64,000 nt of DNA from Torreya grandis (lineage: Eukaryota; Streptophyta; Pinopsida; Cupressales; Taxaceae). The stretch lies in contig JARHVA010003524.1 in the NCBI GenBank assembly GCA_037957365.1, positions 1,464,001-1,528,000 of the forward strand, in the 5' to 3' direction. The position numbers and the translations under genes are program-made. Positions 10,561 to 21,584 of the stretch are shown here, piece after piece. The notes below the pieces were generated by a model that worked only from the letters and a program-made list of their open reading frames with translations, searched no databases and had not been told where the DNA came from. Positions within the stretch are counted from its first letter, which is position 1. Each line of letters begins with the position of its first letter.

Positions 10561-11998
10561 AACTAAAAGGGGCAATTGGATTGCCAAAATCTAGGAGCTT
10601 GATCTTTTTATCAAACCTACAAAGCTTGTGTGGGGAAGAGGTATCTACCAATTAATTGATGATAACATACCAGAAGAAGTAGGGCATAAATAAATAGAGG
10701 TTGAAAACATGCCTATAGTTCTCTTTGTCACCACTACAAATGAGTGGTATTCCAATATTGCTCATTTCCTTACCTATGGTGAATGTCCTACTCACCCGTC
10801 TTGTAAAGAAAAGAGGACTGTTAAGTTAAAAGCTGCTAAATTTATCATGTGGGACAATGGTTTGTACAAGAGGAGCCTTGATGGGGTGTTTCTTCATTGT
10901 GTGGATAAAGTGAAACAGAGTAAACTTTTAGAGTCTTTCCACAATTTGGCTTGTGGAGGACATTTTTTTACATTTGTGACTACCCATAATATTTTGTGAG
11001 CTAGGTACTATTGGCCTACTCTATTTTGAGATTCATACACTTGGGTGCATAGATGTGAGCTATGTCAATAGTTTGTTAGGAAACCCAAGTTGGCTGCACT
11101 ACCTCTCAAGCCTATGGTAATTGAAGATCATTTTTAGCAATGGGGAATTGATTTTATTAGCACTGTAAATATGTCTTCGAGTGCTAGACATGACTATGTT
11201 CTCACATCCATAAACTACTTTACCAAGTGGGTGGAATCCATTCCAGTCAAGCATGCTACTTCAGAAGTGGCATGTAATTTTCTCAAGGAAAATATTATTT
11301 CTAGGTTTGGAGTCCCAACAAGATTATAATAGATAATGTAGCCTGTGTCTCTTCTCATGACATTACTCAGTTCTACTACTATTATAATATTATCCTCTCC
11401 CACTCTTCTGACTATTATTCATAAGGAAATGGTCAAGCAAAATCAAGCAACAAGAACCTGGTGACCATTATCAGGAAGCTGGTAGATAACAATCAGAGAA
11501 CTTGGCATAAAGCATTGCTTGACACCTTATGGGCAGATAGGATTACACCCAAAAGGGTGATAGGTATGTCCCCATTCCAAATTATATATGGTTTAAATGT
11601 AGAGATACCAATCACCTTAGAATTACTAGCATTGAAGTTGGCAAAGGAAGTAGAAGATTCAACTTTTGAAAGTTTCATCGACAAGAGGATCATGTGCTTG
11701 ACTAAACTAAATGAGCAATGAACTATGGTGGTGGATCATATTGCTACACATCAAAGTTTGGTAAATAAACTCTTCGGCAAGAGATCAAAGATTCATGGTT
11801 TTTAAATTAAAGATAAAGTCTTGTTGAGGGGCAAGAAGAGAGAACCAAAAGGAATGCACAGAAAATTGAATTCTTAGTGGAGAAGTCCAATCACTGATCA
11901 CTGATTCTAGGTTGAAAATAGTCTCTTGTTGATATATAAGATAGAATTCCATTTTCACTCCCTCATAGTGGGCAACATCTGAAACACTTCAATCCTTG
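10561..11998 (+). pseudogene. G1 integrase relic
   Basis: DDE-type integrase. After the RNase H tail (GTKRGNWIAKI, LFIKPTKLVWGRG) comes the zinc domain: LACGGHFFTFVTTHNIL...C..C, with His-His-Cys-Cys at about 10957-11070. The core begins WGIDFISTVNMSSSARHDYV with the first Asp at 11147-11158. TSINYFTKWVESIPVKHATS and FGVPTRL follow, and the second Asp region near 11320-11340 is shifted. From 11461 the frame changes; RKLVDNNQRTWHKALLDTLW, GMSPFQIIYGLNVEIP and the C-terminal KVLLRGKK follow. Stops and at least one frameshift inactivate it. The tail at 11999-12196 is non-coding, with no clean polypurine tract before the 3' LTR. Confidence 0.92.
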
Positions 11999-12196
11999 AA
12001 GTATCAGATAAGTCTAGCTATACATATGTATAGTTTTTCTTTGCTTTGTGTTGTTCATTTGTTTTTGGCACCTTTCTTTTTTAGTGACATTACTTTGTAG
12101 CCCAATGGCATAGATAAAGGCACTAAGATTTTGGTTTCTACTCCCTTTGATTGTTTTAAAATTTCAATCGATGGAAGTTCCCCAAATGGAGCCAAC

Positions 12197-14200
12197 TGTT
12201 ATTCCCAAAATTTGTCACTTGTTTTTGTGGACAATATGTCGACCATTTTCGGTCCTGCAGGCTAAAATGGTCTCTTTCTTTCTTTCAAAATGTTCTAAGC
12301 AGTTAATTTTTTTCAAATAATCAAACCTTTTCAGCTCAATAAATCATAGGTTCAATAGGCAGGCTTTTTCAAAGGGAAGTTCAAAACACTTGAGGCATTT
12401 CCTAAGTGTTTTGAGGATGGTTCAACGTCGAGGTTCAATCAAAAGACTTAACAGTGGGGTTGAAAGAATTGGAATGAACCATCGAACCTTTGAACTATTG
12501 AACCTCAACTTTAAAAGGTTCAATGATTTTAACAGACTTAAAGAATAAAAGGATTCAAAGAGTTCTAAGCTTCAATGGATTCAAAGAGTTAGAATGAACC
12601 ATTGAACTTTGAAAGGCTCAAAGGTTCAAAGGTTCAACAAGTTTGAAGGGTTCAAAGTTCAAGCAAATGGATGAAGTAGAAGATTCCAAAAAAAGGTTCA
12701 ACCAAATGGTTCAAAGAATTGGTTCAACAATGCCTTAAGTGTACAAAAGAAAACTAAGTGAACACAGCCCTTTACAAAACATTGAATCACCGAACTATTG
12801 AAATTTGAAACATTGAATCATTGAACCAAAAGAGTTCAAAAGGTTCAAGGTTCAAAGTAGTTCAAGCAACCGGTGACATCCCCATGGATGTCAAATTTAG
12901 GGTGATGGAATAATCATTGATTTTCAAAAGAGAACGCAGACCTAAGAACAAACTCAATGACTAACCAAGAAAGGAGCTAAAGGCACCATCAAAAAGCGAT
13001 AAGATAGCCCTGAGAGCTTAGATCACTAGGAAGAGACAAAATGTAGCAAGGAAAGAGGGAAGGACTACATAAAATCCAAAAATATCTATAGAAGAGTTAT
13101 TCCATTAGGTGGAACAATACACCAGGTGAACCTCAGAGAACACAAACATTTAATGGCATTTTTCTTCATTAAGTAAAGGTGAATGGATAGCCATGTAAGC
13201 ATAATAAAGAAGATCAGGCAACCCATGCTTAGGAAAAGACATTTCAGATGATTTAGAATGCCAAAGTTAAGGTCGATAACCTATTCCAACATGGCCCTTT
13301 CATAGAATATTCAATGCATTCAATGCAACATGGGCCATTTTATGAAAACAAGTGCCTAAGTCTTTCTTTAGATGTTATATATTGTAATCTCTCATTTTGT
13401 AGAGGAGAGATCTCTCTATTATTAATAAGTGAAGCTCTGCCCAAATTGAAATGCATTCTTAAGACTTTGAGCTTAGACTATTAGTCATATTTTTTAAGTG
13501 AATGAGAAAGCAAGTGACCTTTCAGACTTTGTGTTGAAATAACTTGTGTTATCTAGGAAATTCTTCTTATGTCTTTTTCCTAAATACAGTCTTATCCATT
13601 TAATCAAATAAGTAGAACAAGTGGAAATAAGCTAGAAGATGTCCTGAAGCTGACTGTGGGAGACTTGGTGCTGCCATAATTATCTTCAGTCTATGTTTTG
13701 TGTAAAGGATACTGGAGAGACTTTGAGCTCCCTTTATCTTTTGTAATCTTTTACTCTGTTGTAGTTTTAGGTGGAGACTATGGGATACACTTCATTTTAT
13801 AGTTTCCTTGTCCTAAATCAATGGGAGAAGCAATGAAAGACTTTATGCTTTCATGGATTTCTTATGGTTACAGTTACTACCCAAGAAGAATTTCTACTGT
13901 TTGCTGAATATCATTTCTGAAAGAAGAGAAGTGCCTTCAGTAATGACACCAAAATTCTCCTTTATTTTGTGAACATCATTTCAAAAAAAAGAGAGATGGA
14001 TAGTATGATTTCACCCCTGTGTCTATTTTTAGCTTATATTAGTATTCTATAGTTATAGGGAACCTCCCCTTGCTGAGAGGAGAGATTCATCTCATTCTGG
14101 CTGTGGTCACCACATCCATTTTGCCATAAAATCTCTTTATGTTGTGGTTGATATAACCATTTTGCTGTCAGCTAGTTGATGACAAAATATTCACCCAACA
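12197..14200 (+). repeat. 3' LTR of G1
   Basis: It matches 4070-6021, including the GTTCAA-rich tract, the TATA box and the terminal GATGACAAAATATTCACCCA. It contains an extra ~90 bases near 12290-12380 (TTCTAAGCAGTTAATTTTTT onward) that are missing from the 5' copy, which largely explains the length difference. It keeps the canonical terminal CA. Confidence 0.92.
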
Positions 14201-14610
14201 AAAATTTTAGTCAATAGGCCTATTTACAATAAATTATATTGTTAATATCTTGTAAATAGGTACTCAAAATTGAGTACCATCTTTTGTAAAAGCATTTATT
14301 TTTTTATTTCACTCACATTAGGCCAATTTTCCTTGTAAAACTCACTACTTTATAAAGTGCCAAAATTTGGGGGGGGAGGGGGGTGCTACCTAATTACATA
14401 GTGACTGCTATATGTGCCCATTTAGTGACTACTTGCATAGGTTATTCTTATATTCCTAGATGAATTGTGAATAGAAACTGACATACATTTGATCATGTAT
14501 TGTCACTTGTACATCAATTTATCTCACTTGATTGGACTCATTTTTGGCATAGTCTAAAGTCCATCTCTAGAGCATGCACTATTACTACCTGATGAGGAAG
14601 GATGAGTCTA
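14201..14610 (+). other. Copia-type interior after G1: hairpins and G-run
   Basis: No coding. It has two adjoining perfect inverted repeats. CCTATTTACAA (14219-14229) pairs with TTGTAAATAGG (14250-14260), and GGTACTCAA (14259-14267) pairs with TTGAGTACC (14270-14278) across two bases. A G-run (eight G, A, six G) lies at 14369-14383. The rest is unremarkable AT-rich sequence. Confidence 0.6.
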
Positions 14611-14615
14611 CAGTA

Positions 14616-14910
14616 GTGGTCCTTCTTGGGAAGGATAATTATACTTCATGTCATGCTTGTATGGAATAGTTTCTCACAAACAAGAATTGCATTCCATTCC
14701 TATATGGATAGATTCTTGCACCCATTGATCTTATTTGGTTTAATAAGTGGGCTAATACTTGTGATAAGGTATTTTCTACTCTATTACTACATGTTTATAT
14801 GGATCTTCATTGCCATGTGTAACATACAAAGTGTCCATATACTATTTGGAGCATACTATAAAATCTTTTCAAAGATCCTATTGAGACTTACATCACTCCT
14901 CCACTTCCTT
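14616..14910 (+). pseudogene. Copia-type gag relic
   Basis: The frame starting at 14616 reads VVLLGKDNYTSCHACME, stop, FLTNKNCIPFLYG, stop, ILAPIDLIWFNKWANTCDKV, FSTLLLHVYMDLHCHV, stop, HTKCPYTIWSIL, stop, NLFKDPIETYITPP. This fits the Copia gag (UBN2-like) pattern: L-x-G-x-N-Y near the start, then W of the substrate-like helix, then T-x-x-x-x-W-x-x-L and F. Four stops break it. It lies inside the Copia-type element, on the 3' side of G1. The longer overlapping frame starting at 14626 is out of phase with it and is a shadow. Confidence 0.6.
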
Positions 14911-15070
14911 TCATCTTTTTAGAGACAATTATACTCTTACCTCTTGCTTTTGTTTCTTTGATGACATATCCATGGTGGACATTGATCTTCCTTCTATTGA
15001 GCCCCCACTACAAGACAAGATTCTACTAGACCTTAGTTGTCTCATTATATATTCTTCATCAATTCTTGTG

Positions 15071-15742
15071 TAGATTATTGCTCTCCTAGAGCCTTTAGAG
15101 ACTTGCATTTTTGAGGACTTTACTGATTTTAGTGAAAGTATACACATTAAGAGTATCGATGACTCATATGTTCCTATGGACATTCATCTTGCGTATTTGA
15201 ATGATTCATTTACAGACCAATCTTTAGTTTTGATGGTTGTTGAGCCTTCCTCTCCACTTCCCATGGACATTCTTTCAGTGAATGTTCCATGTATATCTTA
15301 TTCTCTAATTTTTATCTCTCCTTCATTGTATGCTTTTTCATTGCCATCTTCAATAGTTAAAACTATGATATTGGATCAGACTTTAGCACATTTAAGCATT
15401 AACAGGGAGACATTTGAGACTTTTCCAGAGATATACATCTTCATTCTTAAATGCATTCCACTTGAGTGGAAATTTAATAGTTTGATATCTCATGGTTTCT
15501 TTCTTCCAAAAGGAAGAGACAACATTTTTTGTAGAGGGACCTACTATAGCATTCATCGTGTGATATTATATGCATACATTCTCTCTCTTCTTTGTGTAGG
15601 CACACATCCTTCATATTTTGTAGGACTATTACCTTGTACATGGGAACCTTATTGGGCCTTGTTATTGAGACCCATTTTCTATATCATCGCCCACCTAAGC
15701 TACACTTATGGCGGGTGTTGGTGTAGGCCTTTCTCCCACTAG
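15071..15742 (+). pseudogene. Unrecognised reading frame before the Copia-type 3' LTR
   Basis: Open for 223 codons from the stop at about 15071. The first ATG in frame with good length is at 15176 (188 codons). It starts acidic (LEPLETCIFEDFTDFSESIH) and becomes hydrophobic. It continues through IKCIPLEWKFNS-like sequence and GTYYSIHRVILYAY, and ends 27 bases inside the LTR. I recognise no Copia protease, integrase or RT motif in it. It may be the decayed end of a non-autonomous element's own protein or an accidental frame. Its position in place of pol is the only functional clue. Confidence 0.35.
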
Positions 15743-16064
15743 GTTCTGCCTACATGGTTGTATTAGCTTGCTTAGGGATTTAGAGGTCATTTGGGTTACT
15801 TGGGAAGATTAGTCCCACATTCACTAGAATGTGTGGTATATTTATCTCTACAACCTATATATTCACCTCTCTCCTTTTATATTTCTAATACAAAATATTG
15901 TGTGAATTATTAGAGCTTTCATGTCTTGGAACAATTGTTTCTCTTGATTTCATTCTTGCAGTTGTATGTGTTTGCTTTGTATTGTCTTAAATAATACATG
16001 TCTTACATTGCATATTGAAATAGTGCATTAATTTGGATTAACATTCCTATAACTCATTCTAATA
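15716..16064 (+). repeat. 3' LTR of the Copia-type element
   Basis: Pairs with 2334-2683. It is preceded by TATGGCGGG, a possible short polypurine tract. It is followed by the 5-mer ACAAA, which matches TCAAA on the 5' side at four of five bases. Confidence 0.85.
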
Positions 16065-16279
16065 ACAAATCTTTCTCTAAACACTCATTTTACTTAGGAT
16101 TGGCTAGAGATGAAAAATGATCTTCAAGGATCATAGGAAGAGAAAAAAAGCATGAAATTAAATTTTGAATAACTATGTCCATAAATCTCTTTGAAATTCA
16201 GGCCCATAGCCAACAATAGAGGTTTATTTTAATAAAAGTATTTTATAAATCCCCTTTCCCCCTCATTTTGAGGTACTAA

Positions 16280-17490
16280 CATTAAGAAATACAAAGGGAA
16301 ATGAGATCCATAGGACCATCTTATATATTTATTCATGGTTTGTCAAAAGTGGCACATAATCACATGTTCTTGATAAATTTATTTCCCCAAATTTTGGGTG
16401 GCCAAGCTTTGGAATGGTTTCTCCATTTGCCTAAGTAATCCATCACTACATTTACAAACCTTTTAGAAAGTTTTGTGAAGCATTTTTCATACAATTTAGA
16501 ACATGAGATGACATTGATGGACCTTTCCAACTCTAAATCGAGAAGTGGGTAAAAATTTTCATCCTTTTGCAATGATGGAGGAATTTGGCCTGCCAATTTC
16601 CTCATTCATTTCCTAAAAAAATTAACATATATTTTTATGGAAAATATTAATCATGAAATAAGAGATCATGTGAAATTCCAATGTACCACTACATTCAATG
16701 AGATCATACAAAATGGATTAAAAATCTAAATTCACTCATTGATAAGGGTATATTCAAAGTCTTCTCTAAAGACACTCCACACCAACCTCATGTGAGTGTT
16801 TAAGTGCAAATAGTAAAAACCAAGTTATTTAATAAGAACAAATAGTAGTGGGTGATGTAGTTATAGATTCCAACCATGTATAACATGTTCCAAAAAGGTA
16901 TTTTCAAAACTTCCAATCCACTCCAAATGTCACTCTTAAAATATCACCTATAAAAACATAATATTGAAGAATAAACCTTGAGTCTCTCATAGAACCCATA
17001 GAATTAGTTTTACAATAGCTTGTGGTGATAAAAATAATCATATTCCCACTAATAAAACCTTTTGAACTAGGACAACCTAAGCCAAAATGGTACCAAGAAG
17101 ATGAATATTGCAATTATCATCACATCGAAGGGCATGCTATCTATCAGTGTATGTATCTCAAACACTATATTCAAGATCTATTAGATCATGGTGACATTGA
17201 GCTCAAAAATAATGCATTGATGTTATTGACTAATTTAACCCCCTGGTCAAATAAGTTGACCCCCATTTAAGTTCAAACTTACATGGGGCCTCTTAGGTTG
17301 ATAAATTTTTACCATATTCATAACTACGGTCAAATAACATGTTTTACTTTGGTTATATGTGTCATTTGGCCTAAGTGTCATTTTATATCACTTTTGGGTC
17401 ACTTTGATGAATTATATGATTTCCTTCTTAAGAAAAATGTGTCAAAGTATTATCCAAAATCCCATGTGTTAGGTGAGTGTTAGTGGTTAA
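16280..17490 (+). pseudogene. Gypsy gag relic of element X
   Basis: The capsid core reads FLINLFPQILGGQALEWFLH near 16367-16430, then LESFVKHFSYNLEHEMTLMD. ENINHEIRDHVKFQCTTTFN and EIIQNGLKI follow at about 16640-16730. This is the standard plant Gypsy gag (LGGxALxWFxxLP, HFSYNxEHxxTxxDL). The C-terminal region at 17022-17270 has a zinc-knuckle-like CNYHHIEGHAIYQCMYLKHY, then IQDLLDHGDI. Frames change at least twice and stops occur. Protease and pol do not follow directly; the matching pol is probably at 37.1-41.7 kb on the same strand, separated by the F5/G2 insertion. Confidence 0.85.
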
Positions 17491-18560
17491 TTTTGTAACT
17501 GAATTGTGTAGGTTCAAACATTTAAAACAAGAAAAATAGTTGAAAAAGGAGGAGTTTTAGTTGTTTTAGGGATTGTAAAATAGTTCTAACATGTGGAATC
17601 TTCATTAGGGTACCCTCAATTCCCCATAGGTCATATCCATGTTTATATTTCTTTGATAGGTTTAAAAATGACCAAAACCAGTTCACCTATCCCATCACTC
17701 TCTTTTGCAAGTCAAGACTAGTCCATCGGTTTTCCTCCAGTACATACAAGATAGGTAGAGTTGATGGGAATGCATTTGGTGGATGAAAATACTCTATTTT
17801 TACTCTCATTCAATGGAAATAGTTTTCAAATTTGTGGAATTATCTTCATGAAAATTTTTAAGACTGTCGATTCCTTCAAATTGACTACACAAACATAACA
17901 CCCTCGGGTTTTCTCATTTGATTACATGATATTATGTTTCTAAGTGTTGAAATCTTTCTTGAAGGAATTTTCTTCATTATCAAGTGGTTTTTAAACTCAT
18001 TTGACATGAGTGGATATGAAAATTCAAACAAGATCATCCTCCTTGTGTTGGAAGTGCAAACATGTTGGTTTGCAAGATAGTGTTTCCAAGTTACAAAGTT
18101 TCATTCCCTATTAATGGTTTCAAATCAGTTATAATATACTTTAGTTCTATTATTAAATTCTGGAAGTTATTTTTTTCATGAAAATTTTCTAATGAGAGAC
18201 TTGGAGGTTGATTGAGATAGGTTTCTCAAAGCAATAACAAAGACTAGTCAGAACTTTGGTGCATACAATCATATACAAGTATGTACGAAGCATAGAGGAG
18301 CTTTTTAAAAACCAAGACATAGGTGGTGTTCATGCCCAAGTATTGAATGAGTCTCTCAAATAATATAAGGTAATTGTGTTTATCCTAGATCAATTTAAAC
18401 AATGTTCATGGTGCAAGAATGAGAAAATTTCTAATGAGATTGATTACCTTATTTTATTTGAATAAGGTTTATGCTTGATGTCAATATCATCTATTGGTGA
18501 AGATTCTTGAAGTATGGGTAGGTCTAGTTGTTTCATGCTATTAGCCTAGGCCTAGAATCA
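17491..18560 (+). other. Unassigned stretch after gag X
   Basis: No frame of more than 60 codons and no motif that I recognise. Fragments such as HVYISLIGLKMTKTSSPIPS and RSIEELFKNQDIGGVHAQV can be read between stops and could be decayed gag-pol linker, but I cannot support it. The 5' boundary of the F5 remnant should lie here or just after; I could not find its 5' LTR. Confidence 0.3.
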
Positions 18561-20213
18561 ATGTATTGACATAATAAGGTGATGTATAGGTTGAGGATAA
18601 GGATGGTTGAGTGAGATTTTACTCAGTCAAGTTTCCACCTAAAATAATCAGTAAACACAATGCTGAAAGCCAATAAACCTATAGCTTATAGTGGCACATA
18701 AGACATTGGTAGTGAGAGATGATAATCTAGTTTTCAGGCATAAAATAAGTTAACATAAATGAGAGAAAATTGTAATTACCTCAAAAATATTTAGAGCATT
18801 GAAGAAACATTCAGGTACATCTTCACCCATAGGAAGGTCTCATGTCTCCTAAATGGCATCTACAATCTGACTACATATCAATATTACATTGATGAGGGCA
18901 TGATTCTAAGGCATGAGATGGGATTATCAAATGTGAAATGGTATTATTGACCTCAATTTATATCAATATCATAATTTAAAGTGTTCAAAACCAATTTACA
19001 CCTAAAATAAACTTTTAGACTTCCTCCCTAATGGCCACCTATAGGTGACACAGTCATACATATAGAAGACTAGCCTGAGCAGTAAAGGAATGAAAACTTG
19101 GTGAGTTAGCAAAGGTATATATTAAATAAGACCAAGTAAAATTTATTATCATAGTGACACCATTCCTATATAAGCCTCATATATAATTTAATAGTGTAAA
19201 ATTTGATCATACAGATTTATAACCCCATACCCAACCAAACTGAGTTATACTTATAGTTTATAAACCCAAAGACTAGTCTCATGAGGAGTTTGAGGTGTGG
19301 AATTATTTAGGATAATGAAATAGATTTGACACTTTGTGTATATTTTTATCATGACCTAAAATATATCCTCATAATATCCTTAAATCCATAGGAATAAGGG
19401 AGATGCCCTTTATTTGTCTTAGATAGAGAGCACTCCATGAACAACACAGTCTCCAAGTTAGTATGTGAGGAGTAATCAAATGAATGAGATAGTCTTGGAA
19501 ACATGGTGAGATGTTTTATAAGTTTGTTTAGAAGGTGAATATATATATTCAGGATTCCTATATAGATATTATAAACCTATAGATGGTCAAACACTCAGCC
19601 AAGCAAAGTTAGGCTTATTAGGCCTAAAATTAGGCCTAAACCATCATGGCCTCAAGATTGATCCAAATGACTTCATGAACCTTAAAAATAATTTTATGAA
19701 ATTCATGGGAGAATATAATATGAATTAGGATCACTATTTTATATGGAGTAACTCAAGAGTGGTAATGTGACCTAAAACCATCTCAGGCCTACTTAGAATG
19801 CAAGAAAGAGCTCGATAGGCCAAATTCTTTTGTTCACGACTGTATGAAGGGACTGCATGGTGCCCCAAGGAGTTGGTAATAACTTAAGGAGTTCCATAGC
19901 TTGTTTGTAATGGACTTTTTTTGTGAGTTAGATGTCTAATTTTTATGAATCATCACTAACAATCCAAGACACCTAAAACCCTCTCAAAACCCTATTTCAA
20001 ACTTGATGGAGAAAATATGAATGGAGATGCATATATAAGTGGTAAAATTATTGGGGAAGTATTTTGAACTATTTTTTTGACTCTTTTAGGATCCTCACCA
20101 ACCAATTATTTTATATTGTCTCTTATGTGGATAGGACCAATTTTGAGTTTCTTGAAAAAATTGAGTTGCTTCACAAGTGCAAAGGGAAACTACTGAATGA
20201 GAATAATTGATAG
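18561..20213 (+). repeat. Interior of an F5-family element (plus copy)
   Basis: Non-coding DNA that matches, in reverse complement, parts of the E5 interior at about 58.2-60.5 kb. The clearest block is GGAGATGCCCTTTATTTGTC, then TTAGATAGAGAGCACTCC near 19404-19440, against GGGAGTGCCCTCTATCTAAG then ACAAACC...GGGCATCTCCC near 58390-58430. There is no open frame above 60 codons on either strand. With 35750-37072 it forms the 3' part of a plus-strand F5 element interrupted by G2. Confidence 0.55.
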
Positions 20214-20218
20214 AGGTC

Positions 20219-21584
20219 TATTTCAATTAATTTTAGCTTAAACTTTGAGAAAGGAAGAAGAAGAAACTAAATGTGGGTATGGTTGAAAAAACTATTTGAT
20301 TGTGCATGCATTAAATTAGAGGATTACGAAGAACTCATCTTTGGCTAGGGAGGATGACCTACAAATAAGACAACACTAAATAAAATGGCCAGTTAGATAG
20401 ATAGTTGGGTGTATTTCCTAACACTAGCTAGATCACAGAAGTAAGATCTCCCTCAAGGGATGTCAATCCACATGTTTTAAATAATTAAGTTTATAAATAG
20501 AATGATTAGGTACTTGCATCAATAATAAAAAGGTATTAAAATTGAATGCAAGAAATGTTTGATAAATAAATAGGTTAGAAATGACCAATATAGCAATAAT
20601 CAAATCGATACTAATGCTGAATAGATCAATTGTACTTAAAAAATTAGGATAGGGTTCTATGAATAGGTAGGGATACAAAAATTAGATTTGGTTAGGGGTA
20701 AGAGGGTGAAAATAACTTGATATTATTTTCTACCACAGTGACCATTGGTGGTTAGGATTACCTTTAGTGGTTAAGATGATCATCAGTAATCAAGGTGACC
20801 ATCGATATTTGGACAAACCATCATTCTTTGAGACAACCATTGGTGGTTACTATGTGTAGGCTTGGGATGATAAATATACTGATTGATGAGATCACAAAGT
20901 TAGATTTTGAGAGATGGGTTGGTGTTGGGTTAATTTAAAAATAGAAATAAAGTAAATGAATACTATAAAATAAGTACTTATCTTACCAGAGGTTGATCAG
21001 ATGAATGGTTGAGGTGGTTGGCTCATCAATAGAATCTAGTGTGATTTTATTAGAGTAATGGTACTTGGCTAGCATCCTAGGGGTGGTGACAAGTTGACTC
21101 TTTGACATGATGGCTGGATCATTGGATTGCTAGATGAAGTGACCTATAAATAAGGCTTTGGATGTAAAATATCTTAAAGTCATGGATACATTTCACCTCC
21201 TCTCTTCTTATAGGCAAGGAAGGAGAGATGCAATAAGATGTTAATTGGGTTTTCTAATTATAATGTGTGCATGTAATGGCTTGCATATAGATTTAGATAA
21301 TTTATTTTTAAAAAAGCAAGCTAGATGTTTACATGTTAGTGTTGGGGATGGTATAATCTAATCATTGGTGATCAAGGTGACCATCGATGGTCACCCTGAC
21401 CATTAACAGGCAAGGGTCAAAGGTTAAAAGGTGGTTAAAGAGTGGGCTTAGTTAGTTGGTCTAACTGACCATGGTTAGGCTTGGTTAAGGGTGAAAGGGT
21501 CAATTTGGTCCCAAGGGGGTCATAAGGTGGTCTAAGGGTGTTTTGAAATTCATAATTATGGTGTGTGGATTTTTAGTGTCTACA
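20219..21584 (-). repeat. 3' LTR of G2
   Basis: Direct repeat of 34392-35744. On the minus strand it begins TGTAGACACTAAAAATC, a start common in plant Gypsy LTRs; its other end reads TA on the plus strand where TG is expected. It contains repeated, self-complementary ACCATxGxTGGT units, including a perfect 20-bp palindrome at 21376-21395. Confidence 0.9.
21376..21395. repeat. 20-bp perfect palindrome in the G2 LTR
   Basis: GGTGACCATCGATGGTCACC equals its own reverse complement. The 5' LTR has the same site with one change (GGTGACTATCGATGGTCACC near 35536-35555). Related half-sites occur at 20745-20850, 22317-22336 and 34915-35000. Confidence 0.85.

Larger units (their letters stand above)
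4070..14200 (+). mobile_element. G1: Ty3/Gypsy element with RNase H upstream of RT
   Basis: A 10.1-kb element nested in the Copia-type element. Its LTRs are 4070-6021 (1952 bp) and 12197-14200 (2004 bp); a primer site follows the first. The interior encodes, in order, gag, protease, an extra RNase H, RT, RT-linked RNase H and integrase, all on the plus strand. Integrase after RT makes it Ty3/Gypsy, and the extra RNase H points to the Tat/Ogre side of that superfamily. Flanking 5-mers AAGTT and AAAAT match only 3/5, so the target duplication is not convincing. Over the last ~150 bases the LTRs differ at about one position in eight to ten, mostly by transitions. The element is old and inactive. 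Confidence 0.92.
2334..16064 (+). mobile_element. Copia-type LTR retrotransposon, interrupted by G1
   Basis: Two closely similar ~350-bp direct repeats (2334-2683 and 15716-16064) bound this element. The first is followed at once by TGGTATTAGAGC, one base off the initiator tRNA-Met primer site used by most plant Copia elements. The flanking 5-mers are TCAAA (2329-2333) and ACAAA (16065-16069), a 4/5 match expected of a decayed target duplication. Without the nested 10.1-kb G1 the element is only ~3.6 kb, too short for a full Copia gag-pol. It keeps a gag-like relic and an unrecognised frame but no protease, integrase or RT, so it looks non-autonomous. The superfamily call rests on LTR size, primer site and gag relic. 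Confidence 0.8.

Noticed and set aside
14626..14922. 98-codon hydrophobic frame that looks like a membrane protein
   Set aside because: A different phase (14616) gives a Copia gag pattern; this frame is its shadow.
16360..16605. 81-codon minus-strand frame
   Set aside because: The plus strand gives the gag core of element X over the same bases.
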